Assembly: GCA_964035015.1 (NCBI GenBank)
Contig: OZ035998.1
Location: 22,897,479-22,961,478 of the forward strand
Direction: 5' to 3'
Origin: Corallium rubrum
Taxonomy: Eukaryota > Cnidaria > Anthozoa > Scleralcyonacea > Coralliidae
Length of the DNA: 64,000 nucleotides
Both the position numbers and the translations under genes were made by a program. A model generated the notes under the pieces. It was given only the letters and a program-made list of their open reading frames with translations. It did no database searches and was not told the origin of the DNA. Shown piece by piece: positions 35,729-46,003 of this stretch; position 1 is the first letter of the stretch, and each line of letters opens with the position of its first letter.

Positions 35729-36376
35729 AGATCGACAACAAACCCCCGTGGCTCGTTCGCTGAAAGTATGTGACTAAATTATCTCTTGTAACTTACCTAT
35801 ATAGGATTCAGTCACTAAAAGATTCGTAAAGCCAATAAAACGAGCTCAAAATACTCTATTTCACTCACTAATATTGTGTCTACGCCTACGACAAACATTC
35901 TTTTATTTAGTCGATTATTGGGATTAATATTCCCACTATTTAACTGCATCATATGAAACCAGTCATCACCGACATTCAAAAAATTTTATTTCAGCATTAT
36001 ATAATTGCTACATGCACCTTTATGTCGCAAATACAAGCGATAATTTTGCGGTGTTACAAAAAACGAACATGCGAAGTAATTATTACGCAAAGGGAAAAGG
36101 AATCGCCCTCTCACGATTTGTGATTCCCTGACGACAACAAGGCTTCGATATTAATCTCACAAGGTCACTCGCTGCAGTAGGCGGCTAATTATTTCTTGTG
36201 AGTTTATAATACGAAGCACCCTATTTTGCTAAGAACAGTTTATAAAAGCGATAATTTCGCGGTGTTAAGAAAATAATATTCTAAGTAATATTATAATACG
36301 CAAAGGGAAATTTTGCAATCCTATATAGTATATCATTCCTAAGCTGAGTGGAATTAATATTCCCTTACACCAATTT

Positions 36377-36556
36377 ACCAAGATTAGTGAAACCAGTCAT
36401 CACCTTTAAAACTTTTATTTCAGCATTATATAATTGTTACATGTCGACGAAAGTTCGATATATCAAGAATTTCAAACGTTGAAGAACGATCGCATTCTAA
36501 ATTATTCATGAACGCTTCAACGGTTCATTGTTTTGAACAAACAAAGGATCATGCAA
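36377..36556. other. Remainder of the gag-inserted element
   Basis: Contains a second diverged copy (about 36388-36441) of GAAACCAGTCATCACC...TTTCAGCATTATATAATTG seen at 35950-36012, so a short internal direct repeat. No gene. Confidence 0.5.
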
Positions 36557-37183
36557 TATGCCTGAATATTTTGTTTCATACTTTAGCTTACAAACACATA
36601 TAATATAGTCCATTAAATTAATAATGCTTATAGTCCTTTCAGTTTCACAAAACATCTGAGACCACACAAACCATGCAGGTCAAATTAAACAGGCTTTCAG
36701 CAGGCTTACAGACATTTCTGTACGCGTTGGAAGGCTCGGGGTGCTTTAAAATCCTGCAAGCTTCTACAATTCCCCTCCAGATTTCTTCACGATCAATCAT
36801 TGAAATGGTTTGACCTGCGAAAGTCAATCATCGTTCGCTTTCACTGGATATTTCAGAATGTTCTCTAATGGATGTCCATTGATTACCATCGCTTTCGTCG
36901 GTCTTCACACATGTTCTCAGTTCTTCCAATTGCTGAATCTGTCTATGGACAAACTCCGTAAAGATAAGGTTAATCAGTTGCTGAGGAGTCAGAGTTCTTC
37001 AAACTGTCGTGAACATTTCGCAATCACAATCTCACTTGACAAACCGTTTATATTGATAACATGATTTCCGGTCAACATGCGCGCGCACAGGGCCCACACG
37101 GCCAGCCCTGGTAACTAAAACCTAGGGGCGAGAGCTCCTGAAAAATGCTGACTCAGCTGTACTATAGCTGTGACCATACTACT
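36557..37183. repeat. Right terminal inverted repeat of the gag-inserted element
   Basis: Reverse complement of 25612-26232 with scattered substitutions. For example, the reading frame around 36645-36827 (minus) repeats that at 25940-26110 with several amino-acid changes and one stop. Confidence 0.85.
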
Positions 37184-38341
37184 GTCAACTTCTCTCTTGA
37201 TCCCCTGAATCACAGCCATCACATCACTGGGTGAAGTTGTTGGATTTGTCGGCTGTGAATTTCTTTTGGATTCTTGGTCGGTGCCCAGAGACGCCTGGCC
37301 AACCTTAGTGTTGGATTGCGACTTCATCTTTCTTGATCTTTCACTCGCAGAGGAAACAGTCACATTGAGCTGGTGAATTAGGTCGTCATCTTGGATAGTG
37401 ACATCTTTCAGGAAGGGCCGGAGTTTTGCACGGATACTCTCATCTTGTAGTTCAGTCTCAATTGTTCTCAGGAAGAGCTTTTTGATATGCGCTGCATCAT
37501 ACTGCAATGTGTTGGAACCTTTTGTACTGGTAAAAATTATTTTCTGTCTTAAGTACAATGCACGCATGAGGAATGCCTGGGGTGATTCTTTGGGACCTTG
37601 GCACAGAGAAGCCAAACTCTGATACAGTTCTCTTGTATCCTTCACATCATAATGGCTGTGAATAATCTTTCTCAGTCCATCCAGTGTCAGGTCACTGAAC
37701 ATTTCAAGGTAACTTCTTAGGACCATACTTGGGCTGATTGCACAAATCACACCATGACTATTTCAGCTTCTGTATATCCTTGTTCTTGACCAGCTTCAAT
37801 TTGTCGCACCAAAAAAGTGTAGTTGAGTTTGTCCTTCTGGTTGGGCTCCCCAATTTGTCCAATGATCTTGAACTGCCTCCTCAGTGCACTTGTGAGTCCA
37901 AGCATTCCAGGAAATGATGAGTTTTTGTTGTTTCCCCCCTTAGTTTCTCTTCTGCTTGCTCTAATTTTGCCTTTGTTTCTTCCAATTCTTTCTCCTGCGA
38001 TGTCTGAAGTTTCTTTAGCTGTTGTTTTAACAATTACACCTCCTGTTCCTTATTATTCTGAACATTACAGGTTCTTCGTTCTGAGACTCAGCATTGGTTT
38101 CTTTACAACGACCTAACACATCTTCGAGCATGGCAACTTGTTTATCTGTCCCTAGCTTATCAAGTTCTTTCTCTAGGAATTCTGACACAATTGCCACCAT
38201 TTGAATTTTCTTGTCCTTCCATGTCGCTTGTTCAATCCCTATACGCTCAGCTATTACTTTTATTACATCCATGCTAGCCTGACAAAGGGAGATTTGGAGC
38301 TGAAGTTCTAAGTCTTCGATTTTGGCATTCGCGTCGGCCAT
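37184..38341 (-). pseudogene. Gypsy gag N-terminal and central region
   Basis: From ATG 38341 the minus strand encodes a coiled-coil-like start (MADANAKIEDLELQLQ), then after frame changes near 38030 and 37750 the gag core: QIGEPNQKDKLNYTFLVRQI and LRSYLEMFSDLTLDGLRKII, ending at 37184 where the Polinton-like inverted repeat begins. Codon phase at 37184 matches that at 25611, as expected for an insertion with a 6-bp duplication. Gag forms the particle that packages element RNA. Confidence 0.85.
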
Positions 38342-38557
38342 TTTCGCTTGAGATATCAATAAAATCCTCGGTGTTTTCTTTTTACACAACAGATCTTGTT
38401 ATCAAATGAGAAATCTTAGAGTTCCACGAATCGCTGGGGACTTGGTAAGATTCTACCACATTTTATTGTCTATGTATTGCCAGCGATACAATCCAATCGC
38501 CTTTTACACAAATATACAAAGTATTTTGCTTTACCTTCAAGGAATAACTTCTCCTTG

Positions 38558-38575
38558 ATCTCGGTGGGACCTCCA
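38558..38575 (-). other. Gypsy primer-binding site
   Basis: On the minus strand TGGAGGTCCCACCGAGAT follows the LTR by 3 nt. Its complement ends in CCA, as expected of a tRNA 3' end used to prime minus-strand synthesis. The tRNA species was not identified. Confidence 0.75.
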
Positions 38576-38578
38576 AAT

Positions 38579-38965
38579 TGTTACCCAGTCAGTTAGTAGA
38601 CTGCTTTAATATTTGTTTAAAACTTCTAATGAAGAATACTAAAACGACAAATATCAAATATATTTTTCTTCTCTTCGAACTCGTGGTCTCACACCATCGC
38701 TCTACTTTTTGAAGCTAATCGAAATACTGAGAAATACTGATAATAATTCCATGTCCTAAATAACCCAGGTACTTCATGAAAGCCTGACCCCAACACACAC
38801 CCTAATCTTAACCAATAAATTCGTGAATATAGGACATGGATTTATAACCGAAATACTGGTCTCACACCAGTGTTTACTTCATGTAAGCTAATTACATGAA
38901 TATAAGACAAAACGATTACATGCAAAGCATATACCGCTCCTATCTGTGCCATGTTTCAATTTACA
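38579..38965 (-). repeat. Candidate Gypsy LTR, ~387 bp
   Basis: On the plus strand it starts TGTTACCC next to the primer-binding site and may end TTTACA at 38965, giving TG...CA termini. No second copy exists in the window for confirmation, so the outer end is tentative. Confidence 0.5.
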
Positions 38966-39300
38966 GTCGAACCCCTACTAACGGACACCCCTTCTAAGCG
39001 GACAACTCTCTTAAGCCCGATTTCCACAGTCATCGCTGAAACAGGCTCGCAGCAATCGAGCTGCGAGTACTTGCATCTCATTGAAAAGAACTCAGAGCGA
39101 AAAAATAAGCCCTGCGGGTTCTTTTTAATTAGATGCAAGTAGTACTTTCTCCGAGCTGCGAGCCAATTCCTGCGCTGACTTGAAATCCGTCTTTAAGCGG
39201 ATGTCACCTAGGCGATGTCCCAGTCATTTCTTTAATAAAACACTGTAGTTACAACCCCCTTTAAGCGGACACCCCTCTTAAGGTGGTCTTGGACAAAAAA
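38966..39300. repeat. Repeat with TTAAGCGGACA words
   Basis: GTCGAACCCCT followed by several CTTAAGCGGACACC-like words. An inner inverted pair (CTCGCAGC..AATCGAGCTGCGAG against CTCCGAGCTGCGAGCC) lies around 39045-39165. The right edge TTAAGGTGGTCTTGGACA (about 39275-39292) occurs inverted at about 55600-55617. Confidence 0.6.
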
Positions 39301-40096
39301 AAAACGAAATTTGGAATTTTTTCTTTTTGTGAAATAGACATCCTTAACTATCTAACTTTCCACGGGCAAGTGTATTTCCTGAGTATTTTCACTAATTTAA
39401 CGCCAACGATGCGTTATTTATAGCGAGGTAATGAAAGTGGTGTCCGTTTTCATCGCAACGTAGAGCAGATTTTTTCCCGTTTTACGCTAATTGGCGTGCC
39501 TCTATTTACCGCTTTCTATCAAACTTTAAATGAAGAAGCTATACAATTCCTTTCATGACGTATATCCTTTTCTAAACATTTTTTTTTTTCATCGCGGGCG
39601 AATATTTTCGTTAACGGTTGGTTAGCGAGAGAGTTTTGCAACGAGTGGATGTGTTGCATGGCTCTCATGGAGCTGCTTCCGAGTACATCTCAGTTTCCAC
39701 ATTGTCGTGTTCTAGCTGGTGAGGACATCATAAAGACCAATGATACCGATCTCCTGATCTTGTAGAAGAACTTACAGATCCTCTGGCTTCAAGCTAATGG
39801 GGGAGGAGCGTCCGCCATGTTGTAAAACACAAATTTGTCCCTAGCTTGATAAGTGTCGAAGACAAGCAATTTTTAAAACCTAGAAACATATGGTCTGACT
39901 AATAGTCTCTCGCTTAGGTTATATTTCGGTTTCTCATTTGGACGTCCGGTTTTAGTTAGGTATATTTCCCTGGTTGCTGAAAATTGGGCTACGGTTCATG
40001 CCATTTTTATTGCAGACTACTTATACTGCATATATTAAAGTGTTTTTCCTGAGCAAAGTTGCTGTCAAAATGATCGGCAGACTGTCAGTCAGTAAC
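39301..40096. other. No gene recognised (left flank of the Polinton)
   Basis: Unassigned; ends in the target duplication ATTCTT (40097-40102). Confidence 0.4.
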
Positions 40097-40102
40097 ATTC
40101 TT

Positions 40103-40405
40103 AGTAGTATTATAGGGGCCGATCGACCCGCATTTTTAAGGCGGCGCTAGGCGGCACTCATTAATATTCAGGCGGCGTTCTCATTAATATTCAGGCGGCG
40201 TTCTCATTAATATTCAGGGTGGCGTTCTCATTAAATATTCGGTGTGATGCATGGTGTGATGCACGGTGTGATGCACGGTGTGATGCACGAAAGTAATTAA
40301 CACCTATGAAGTGGGTGATATAAACCCAGTGTTGCCGTACAGTTATTTACTTTGTTTACAGTCTTTCACTCGAGGTTTTGGAGTTTATATTGGATTGTTC
40401 TTTTG
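40103..40405. repeat. Left terminal inverted repeat of the Polinton
   Basis: Matches 52160-52457 inverted. It includes four ~23-bp GGCGGCGTTCTCATTAATATTCA-like units with one or two changes each (about 40148-40240) and four 12-bp GGTGTGATGCAC units (40241-40288). Identity falls away after about 40350. Confidence 0.9.
40317..40325 (+). promoter_or_regulatory. TATA-like box in left inverted repeat
   Basis: GATATAAAC about 100 bp before the ATG at 40418. The same box is conserved in the right repeat, each facing the outermost gene of its end. Core-promoter function is inferred from position and conservation. Confidence 0.5.
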
Positions 40406-40417
40406 GAAGTGTTTTAA

Positions 40418-41380
40418 ATGGCATCCAGTCAGGAAAACGTTTGGTGAGTATACTTCTTCGTTGACGAGTTTTTGTTTCTTTTTAATGAGATATTCGGTGT
40501 TTTATTCTCTGTCTAATATATTATTCGTTTTCTATATAGGAGGAATCAGTTTGTTGCCGATTTACAAGCGGAGGAGAGAGCTCGCCTTTATTTCTCGTCG
40601 GTGATTGATGATATGGTTTCTGAGTTGCCTGAGCAGGATCGGAGTAATTTTCTTACGGATTGGCAAAACGACGTTTTCGTTATGGATGTTATCGAGAATG
40701 AACCCACCAATAACCTCGGCGGTGTCGATGATATGGTTGCGGAGTGGTCTGACCAGGATCGGAGTAATTTCTTCGCTGATTGGCAAAACGACGAGTTCGT
40801 TATGAACGATAACCTCGACGACATCGGAAGCGCTTCGCGTAGCCAGTTTGGTTCAGAGCCGTTGCCGAAAAAGTTCTGTTGTGAAGAATGTGGTCGGATG
40901 TTCCAACGTTCAGGTGACTTGAAGCGACACGCTAGGCGATTACATACGGGGGAAAGGCCGTTTACATGCCATGATTGTGGGAAGTGTTTTGCATCGGGTG
41001 ACATGCTGAAACGACACGAGAAAATCCATGGGCAGGAGAAACTGTACGAATGTTCGAGGTGTCACAAAAAGTTTGGTCGGAAGGATAATTTAAATGCACA
41101 TTTAAAAATGCACGAGAAGAGAGGCGCTGAACGGGAATACAATTGTAACCTATGTGGTGAGACCTTTCGAAACATTTTCCCGCTACAAGCTCATCAACGC
41201 GACGTCCATCAAGTCGGTGGTGGTAAGCGTAAGACGCCGGGCTCTACAACACAACGAGCGAAACGAGCACGAACCACCGAACCTGCTGTGAACGAAGGAG
41301 CATCCACGTCAAGCCTTCCACCTACCATTGAACAAGCGAGAACTATCGGGGCTAGTGCAAGACCCTATCCTTCCACCTAG
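40418..41380 (+). pseudogene. C2H2 zinc-finger N-terminal part of the Polinton ZnF-PolB gene
   Basis: Start ATG 40418 in exon 1 (to 40443), GTGAGT donor at 40444, acceptor ending TATAG at 40539, frame kept into exon 2. The N-terminus has a duplicated acidic module (QDRSNFLTDWQNDVFVM and QDRSNFFADWQNDEFVM). Four C2H2 fingers follow: CCEECGRMF, FTCHDCGKCF, YECSRCHKKF and YNCNLCGETF with their His pairs. After a Ser/Thr/Pro linker the frame stops at 41380, but coding sequence continues in another frame from about 41370 into the polymerase. One fused protein broken by a frameshift is the simplest reading; two genes is the alternative. The fingers probably bind DNA. Confidence 0.75.
40444..40539 (+). 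other. Intron 1 of the ZnF-PolB gene
   Basis: 96 bp with GTGAGT at the donor and TCTATATAG at the acceptor. Splicing joins ATG-containing exon 1 to exon 2 in frame. Predicted from sequence only. Confidence 0.6.
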
Positions 41381-43787
41381 GGTTGTTCCTTCACCTATGT
41401 ACCACGACCATTGGCAAGCTATCCGAAGTCGGCAGAGTCGGAAAAACAAAGTTCAGGATTGGTACAATTATCGGCTGAATTCTACTGATACTACCGAACT
41501 AGTACGTCACGTGCGAGATATATTCGAGGATCAAACGACGGCGTTTAAGCTTAATCTATCGTTTGGTTTTGTTTTGCGGAACAATGAAACGGAACAGCTT
41601 CAATACCACCATTCTTCAGCCAACAACAACAGGGTCTTCGAGTCACCGTTCCAAATCCGAAATCTCCATGATTTAGAACAGGTTCGTGCAGCGTTGGAGA
41701 ATTTAGATATGTTGGAATGGGCCCGGCAACAACGACCCAACTCTAAATGGATCGTTGTCGAGGTAACCAACGCTACGTTCTACATCACTAAGCTTCGCGA
41801 TCACCCTATTGGCAAAAGTACGAAACTCCCGCAGTACGTCTTGGACAACCCAGCCATCGTGTCGCTAGACTGCAATGAGAACACTGGTTTCCCGTACAAA
41901 GACAAGTTATGTTTCTTCCGTTGTTTGGCTGTCCATCGGGGATGTCACCCTAGCAACCTAGAGAGAGATACTCAACACTATTATGAACGCTATGTTGATG
42001 CCAATAGTGATGAGTTTGACGGTGTCACTCTCGACGAACTTCCCGACTTGGAGAAATTATTTGAACTAAACATTTTTGTGTACGAACTGACCGAGATCTG
42101 TGACGAAGACGACGACGAATCTAAAGTTGTGGCCCAACTCGTACAGCGATCCCACCGTTCCTACGCCAATACTATGTATCTCAACCTTCACGGTCGTCAT
42201 TTCAGTTACATCAAAAACTTGGCGATGTATTCCAAATCCTATTGTTGCTCGAAGTGTGAGAAACTGTGGAAATCTGCTAAAGCCTTAAACAAGCATGAGA
42301 AAACTTGCGAAGCCGCTGTTCAACATAAGTTTCCTGGTGGTGCCTACAAAGTTCCGCAGACGATTTTCCAACAATTGGTCGACGAAGGTATTACAATTCC
42401 TGAGGAACTACAGTACTTCCCTTACCGCGCCACGTTTGATTTTGAATGCTACTTCCAAAATCACGAGAATCATCCAAGAAACACGAAGAAGCCGACCTGG
42501 GAGTCGCAACATGTTCCATTGAGTGTCTCCGTGTGTTCCACCGTGCCTGGCTACGACCAACCAAAGTGCTTCGCTTCGTCTGGTGACACGTCAGAAATGA
42601 TCAAGCAATTCGTCGATTATTTGGTGGAGATAAGCGAAGCAAGTTACAGTTTGTTGTTAGAGAACTTTGAAACAGTGTTTGATCAGTTTGACGAACGTTT
42701 ATTCGATGAAAGTGATTCCAATGACAACGAATCAGACGCAGTAGAGAAGTTCATCCGTTGGAAAAGTTAAAAGTTAAGTTGGAAGACTACCTTCACGAAC
42801 TTCCTGTACTTGGTTTCAACTCGGGGAACTATGATATTAACGCTACAAGGAAATTTCTCTTTCCTTATCTCGTCAAGAACGAAGTGGTTCGGTTTGTTAT
42901 TAAGAGGGGTAACAACCACATGTGCCTGAAAACAGAGAACTTAAAATTTTTGGATATTACCAATTACATGGCTCCTGGATTCAGCTACGACGAATACCTT
43001 AAAGCATACGAGTGTTCGCAGACCAAAGGTTACTTCCCCTACGAGTGGCTCGACTCCATCGACAAACTGAACTTTCCCAGTTTACCGCCACGCGATGCAT
43101 TTTATTCGTCACTCACAGGTACTGGAATCACAGACGAACAGTACGATTATTGTCATCGTGTTTGGAACGAACAAGGCATGACTACGTTTCGCGAATTCCT
43201 TGTGTGGTATAACAACCTCGATGTCGTTCCTTTCCTCGAAGCCATCGAAAAGATGAGTTTATTTTGGAAACAACGAAACATTGATATTTTCAAAGACGGT
43301 GTTAGTGTTCCTGGTTTAACAATGAAGTATTTATTTTCTAATGTTCCAGACACTTATTTTACGTTATTCGGAGAAAAGGACAAAGACTTATATTATACGA
43401 TGAAAGATAATATCGTCGGTGGGCCGAGTATTATTTTCAACAGATACCACGAGAAAGACAAGACAAACATACGAGAAGTAGAGATGTAAGAGAAAGGTCA
43501 AGAGCCTAAGCCTTGTCAGAAAGTGGTCGGATTCGACTCCAACGCATTATACCTCTGGGCCATTATGCAGCCAATGCCGACGGGTAATTATTCGAGACGG
43601 TTGGTTGACGATGGTTTCAAAAATCAAAGTAGTGGTAAAACGGCCATCGAATGGTTGGAGTGGCAAGCCTACCAACGTGGGGTCCACATCCGACATGAAT
43701 ACAACAATACCGAAAAGAGAATTGGTCCACGTCGTCTTCCTGTAGATGGTTTTTGCTCGGAAACTCACACGGTGTTTCAATTTCAAG

Positions 43788-44815
43788 GTAATCCCAGAGC
43801 CGGGCGGAGGGCCGAAGGCCCGGAGTCCGGTGAGGGTGCTAATCTCGACACGCGTGGAGTCCATTTTACACGCGTGTAGAAAAAGCGAGGGAGACGAAAT
43901 CTGGGAAATAGTTTATATATATATATATATTTATATATATGTTTGGTACGGTGTCACGCGGTAAGAATTGACTAGCGACGAAGAAAACTAAACTCTCAAG
44001 CAAATAGTATTTTGCTTTCGTTTATTTAAACGAAACGAAATGGAGCACGAAGAAAAGAAGGATACAAACAACTCGTTTAATATATCTTGAAGAGAAACCA
44101 GAGAACTTGAAGAAACCAAACGCCGTATGGTAAACAAAACTCGATCTGAATTGCACTGTTTCAGTCTGTTTGTAGTAACTCCGTGGTCAAAATACGGTAG
44201 GATTCTCATTGTTTTCATGTTTTCGCTTATTAACCTAAACAATAGACAGCTTCACGTTTTCATGCTTTCCCTTTGCTCGTCCAAACCATAAATCAGCTTA
44301 ATTAAAGCTAACTTAAAACTAAAATACTATTATTACATGTAAATACTCATGGGCTTCGGCGAGTTTTTTGGCTGTATTTCCAAATTTTCGACTGAAACGT
44401 TGTCTGTTTAATACGTCTTTCTAGAATCTGATTCTAGCGAATTGTTTTCATCTCGGACTCTATTTTAAATGTAATTTTTGAGCTGTTGACTTTTAATTCT
44501 GCCTTTGCAAAACATGCATGTATATGCATAGGGAAGCCATTTAAAGCTTGTTAAAATAATCCCTTTTGAAACCTCCTAAAAACATATTTTGTACAACCAG
44601 AGTTTAACAATGAAATCTAAGTTTTGCTTTGATATGTAGAATTATCTTGAGGATTATCATTTGTTTATATATCTGTTTGTTTTTATATTGGCTGTACATC
44701 AGTGCTTATTTTAATCAGGGTGGGTGGGTGGGTGGGTGGGTGGGTGGGTGGGGGATGTTTCAAAAAAGCATCAAATAAAAGCAGGCGAGGGGTTGTTGCA
44801 TTAATGTATTTCTAG
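43788..44815 (+). repeat. Intron-like repeat unit 1
   Basis: GC-rich 5' head (GCCGAAGGCCCGGAGTCCGG, then GAGGGTGCTAATCTCGAC), AT-rich body, 3' end ATGTATTTCTAG. It contains a (GGGT)n run near its 3' end. Confidence 0.7.
44718..44754 (+). repeat. (GGGT)n run, G-quadruplex prone
   Basis: Eight consecutive GGG blocks separated by single T, ending in GGGGG, in the intronic unit. This meets the standard four-G-tract rule for quadruplex formation. Confidence 0.85.
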
Positions 44816-44818
44816 TTA

Positions 44819-46003
44819 GTTATCCCCGAGCCGGGCGACGGGCCCAAGGCCCGGAGCCCGGTGAGGGTGCTAATCTCGACACGCATGGTGCGAACGAATT
44901 TCTGTGATCTGAATATTTATTTATTTATTTGTATATATGTGTGGACGGACCATACGCGGTTAAGATTGTGGGACACTGGGGACAATATAGTTCTTGACAA
45001 AAAGATTTGAACTAACAACATAATTTATTCTTGACAAAAAGACTTGAGAAAGGAGTTTTTGGGAAACGTATATCACTTTTGAAAGAACAGAAACAAATCA
45101 ACGTCTACGTATAAAGCAAAACAACGTCTTGAGTAGAAGGAAACCCGTCAAACCGAAACTCAAAAGGAGGAGAAAGCAAGAGTGAAACTTGAAAACCGAC
45201 GAAGAAATAAAGGCCGGCGAAACGGTTTAAGTTTACGGTAAAAATATAGAGCTGCCGCTCTCAGTAATCACGAACATTTAGTTACGTATATCCTATCACT
45301 GTTAATTTTGTTTTCTCTTTTGTGTGTCCTTAAAATTTTATCTGTGGCTGCCGTCTTAATATCTTTTTTCAAATAGTTTTCTTATTGTCAAAACCACTTG
45401 TGACTAACGTAGCTTGTCCATAATTTGGCATAAAAATCGGAAAAGGAGCATTTTTTTTTCTGTAAAACGTACAAATGCTGTTGAAATATTTATTAACATG
45501 TAGGTGAAAACAATTTCAGCACTTTGAAATATCATAAAAGAATATTGCCGTGGCAGGCTGCCAGGTTTGAAAAATTTTTTCAGATGCTGTAGCGATATTT
45601 TTTGTAAACATGGAAGAAGTGTACAATATAACCCTAATATTTTGACAAAATTTTCCCGCCTTCCTCGGTAGACTGGTGGTTAACATAGTCGACTTGCACG
45701 GTAATATGGTCGAGTTCAAACCCTGGAAGCGACGTGCAATTTCCTTTATCTCAATATTTTTCACGAAATATCATCCTTAAATTTTTCTTTGTTCCTCGTT
45801 ACCTTTTCCTTCAAAAAATAGATTTATTAAAACTGCATTTTTTTTATTTCAAATATTCTACTAGAATTAAAACTATATTTTAATCAACAGGAGTGACTAT
45901 TTCCAGTTACCCAATAAAAAAGAGCGCAAGGGGAATATCAGGAGGTATTTACAAAAATTCATGCAAAAGCGGGCGAGGGGTTATTGCGTTCATGTATTTC
46001 TAG
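44819..46003 (+). repeat. Intron-like repeat unit 2
   Basis: Same head and end as unit 1. The body is largely unalignable by eye apart from a shared TTTATATATGT / GTATATATGTGTGG stretch and ACGCGGT-AAGA word. Confidence 0.7.

Larger units (their letters stand above)
33566..36376. repeat. 2,811-bp direct repeat, copy 2
   Basis: See copy 1 at 25377-28187. Contents: gag/finger copy 33566-33800, inverted-repeat copy 33801-34421, ORF copies 34053-34475 and 34438-34803, minisatellite about 35019-35180, LINE fragment 35237-35728. Confidence 0.95.
25612..37183. mobile_element. Polinton-type inverted-repeat element inserted in gag
   Basis: The left end AGTAGTATGGCCACAGC (25612) and right end, its inverted counterpart at 37183, begin inverted repeats of about 620 bp (25612-26232 and 36557-37183, a few percent different). 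AGTAGTAT is the same start as the confirmed Polinton at 40103. The flanking 6-mers TTCAGC and GTCAAC match at 4 of 6 positions, a decayed 6-bp target duplication. Removing the element keeps the gag codon phase. Without the later 8,189 bp (Penelope plus one duplication copy) it is only about 3.4 kb, so it is a short, non-autonomous derivative. Confidence 0.75.
20787..38578 (-). mobile_element. Ty3/Gypsy LTR retrotransposon, interrupted by insertions
   Basis: Internal region on the minus strand, in order: primer-binding site (38575-38558), gag (38341-37184, continuing at 25611), CCHC and MYND fingers, protease, RT, RNase H, and integrase (to 20787). Protease-RT-RNaseH-IN order is Gypsy type. 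Three foreign blocks interrupt it: a Polinton-like element with nested Penelope DNA (25612-37183), a MITE (23127-23628) and about 600 bp at 21350-21945. One LTR-like end is seen at 38579-38965. No partner LTR is visible beyond 20787, so the 3' end is lost. All reading frames are damaged. Confidence 0.9.

Noticed and set aside
36645..37064. Independent genes on both strands at 36.6-37.1 kb
   Set aside because: This is the right inverted repeat of the gag-inserted element, a diverged copy of 25612-26232.
40588..41004. 138-codon minus-strand frame opposite the zinc fingers
   Set aside because: Shadow of the zinc-finger coding sequence.
41340..41400. Programmed ribosomal frameshift between zinc fingers and polymerase
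   Set aside because: No classical slippery heptamer was seen, and further frameshifts and stops in the same gene make ordinary decay the simpler explanation.
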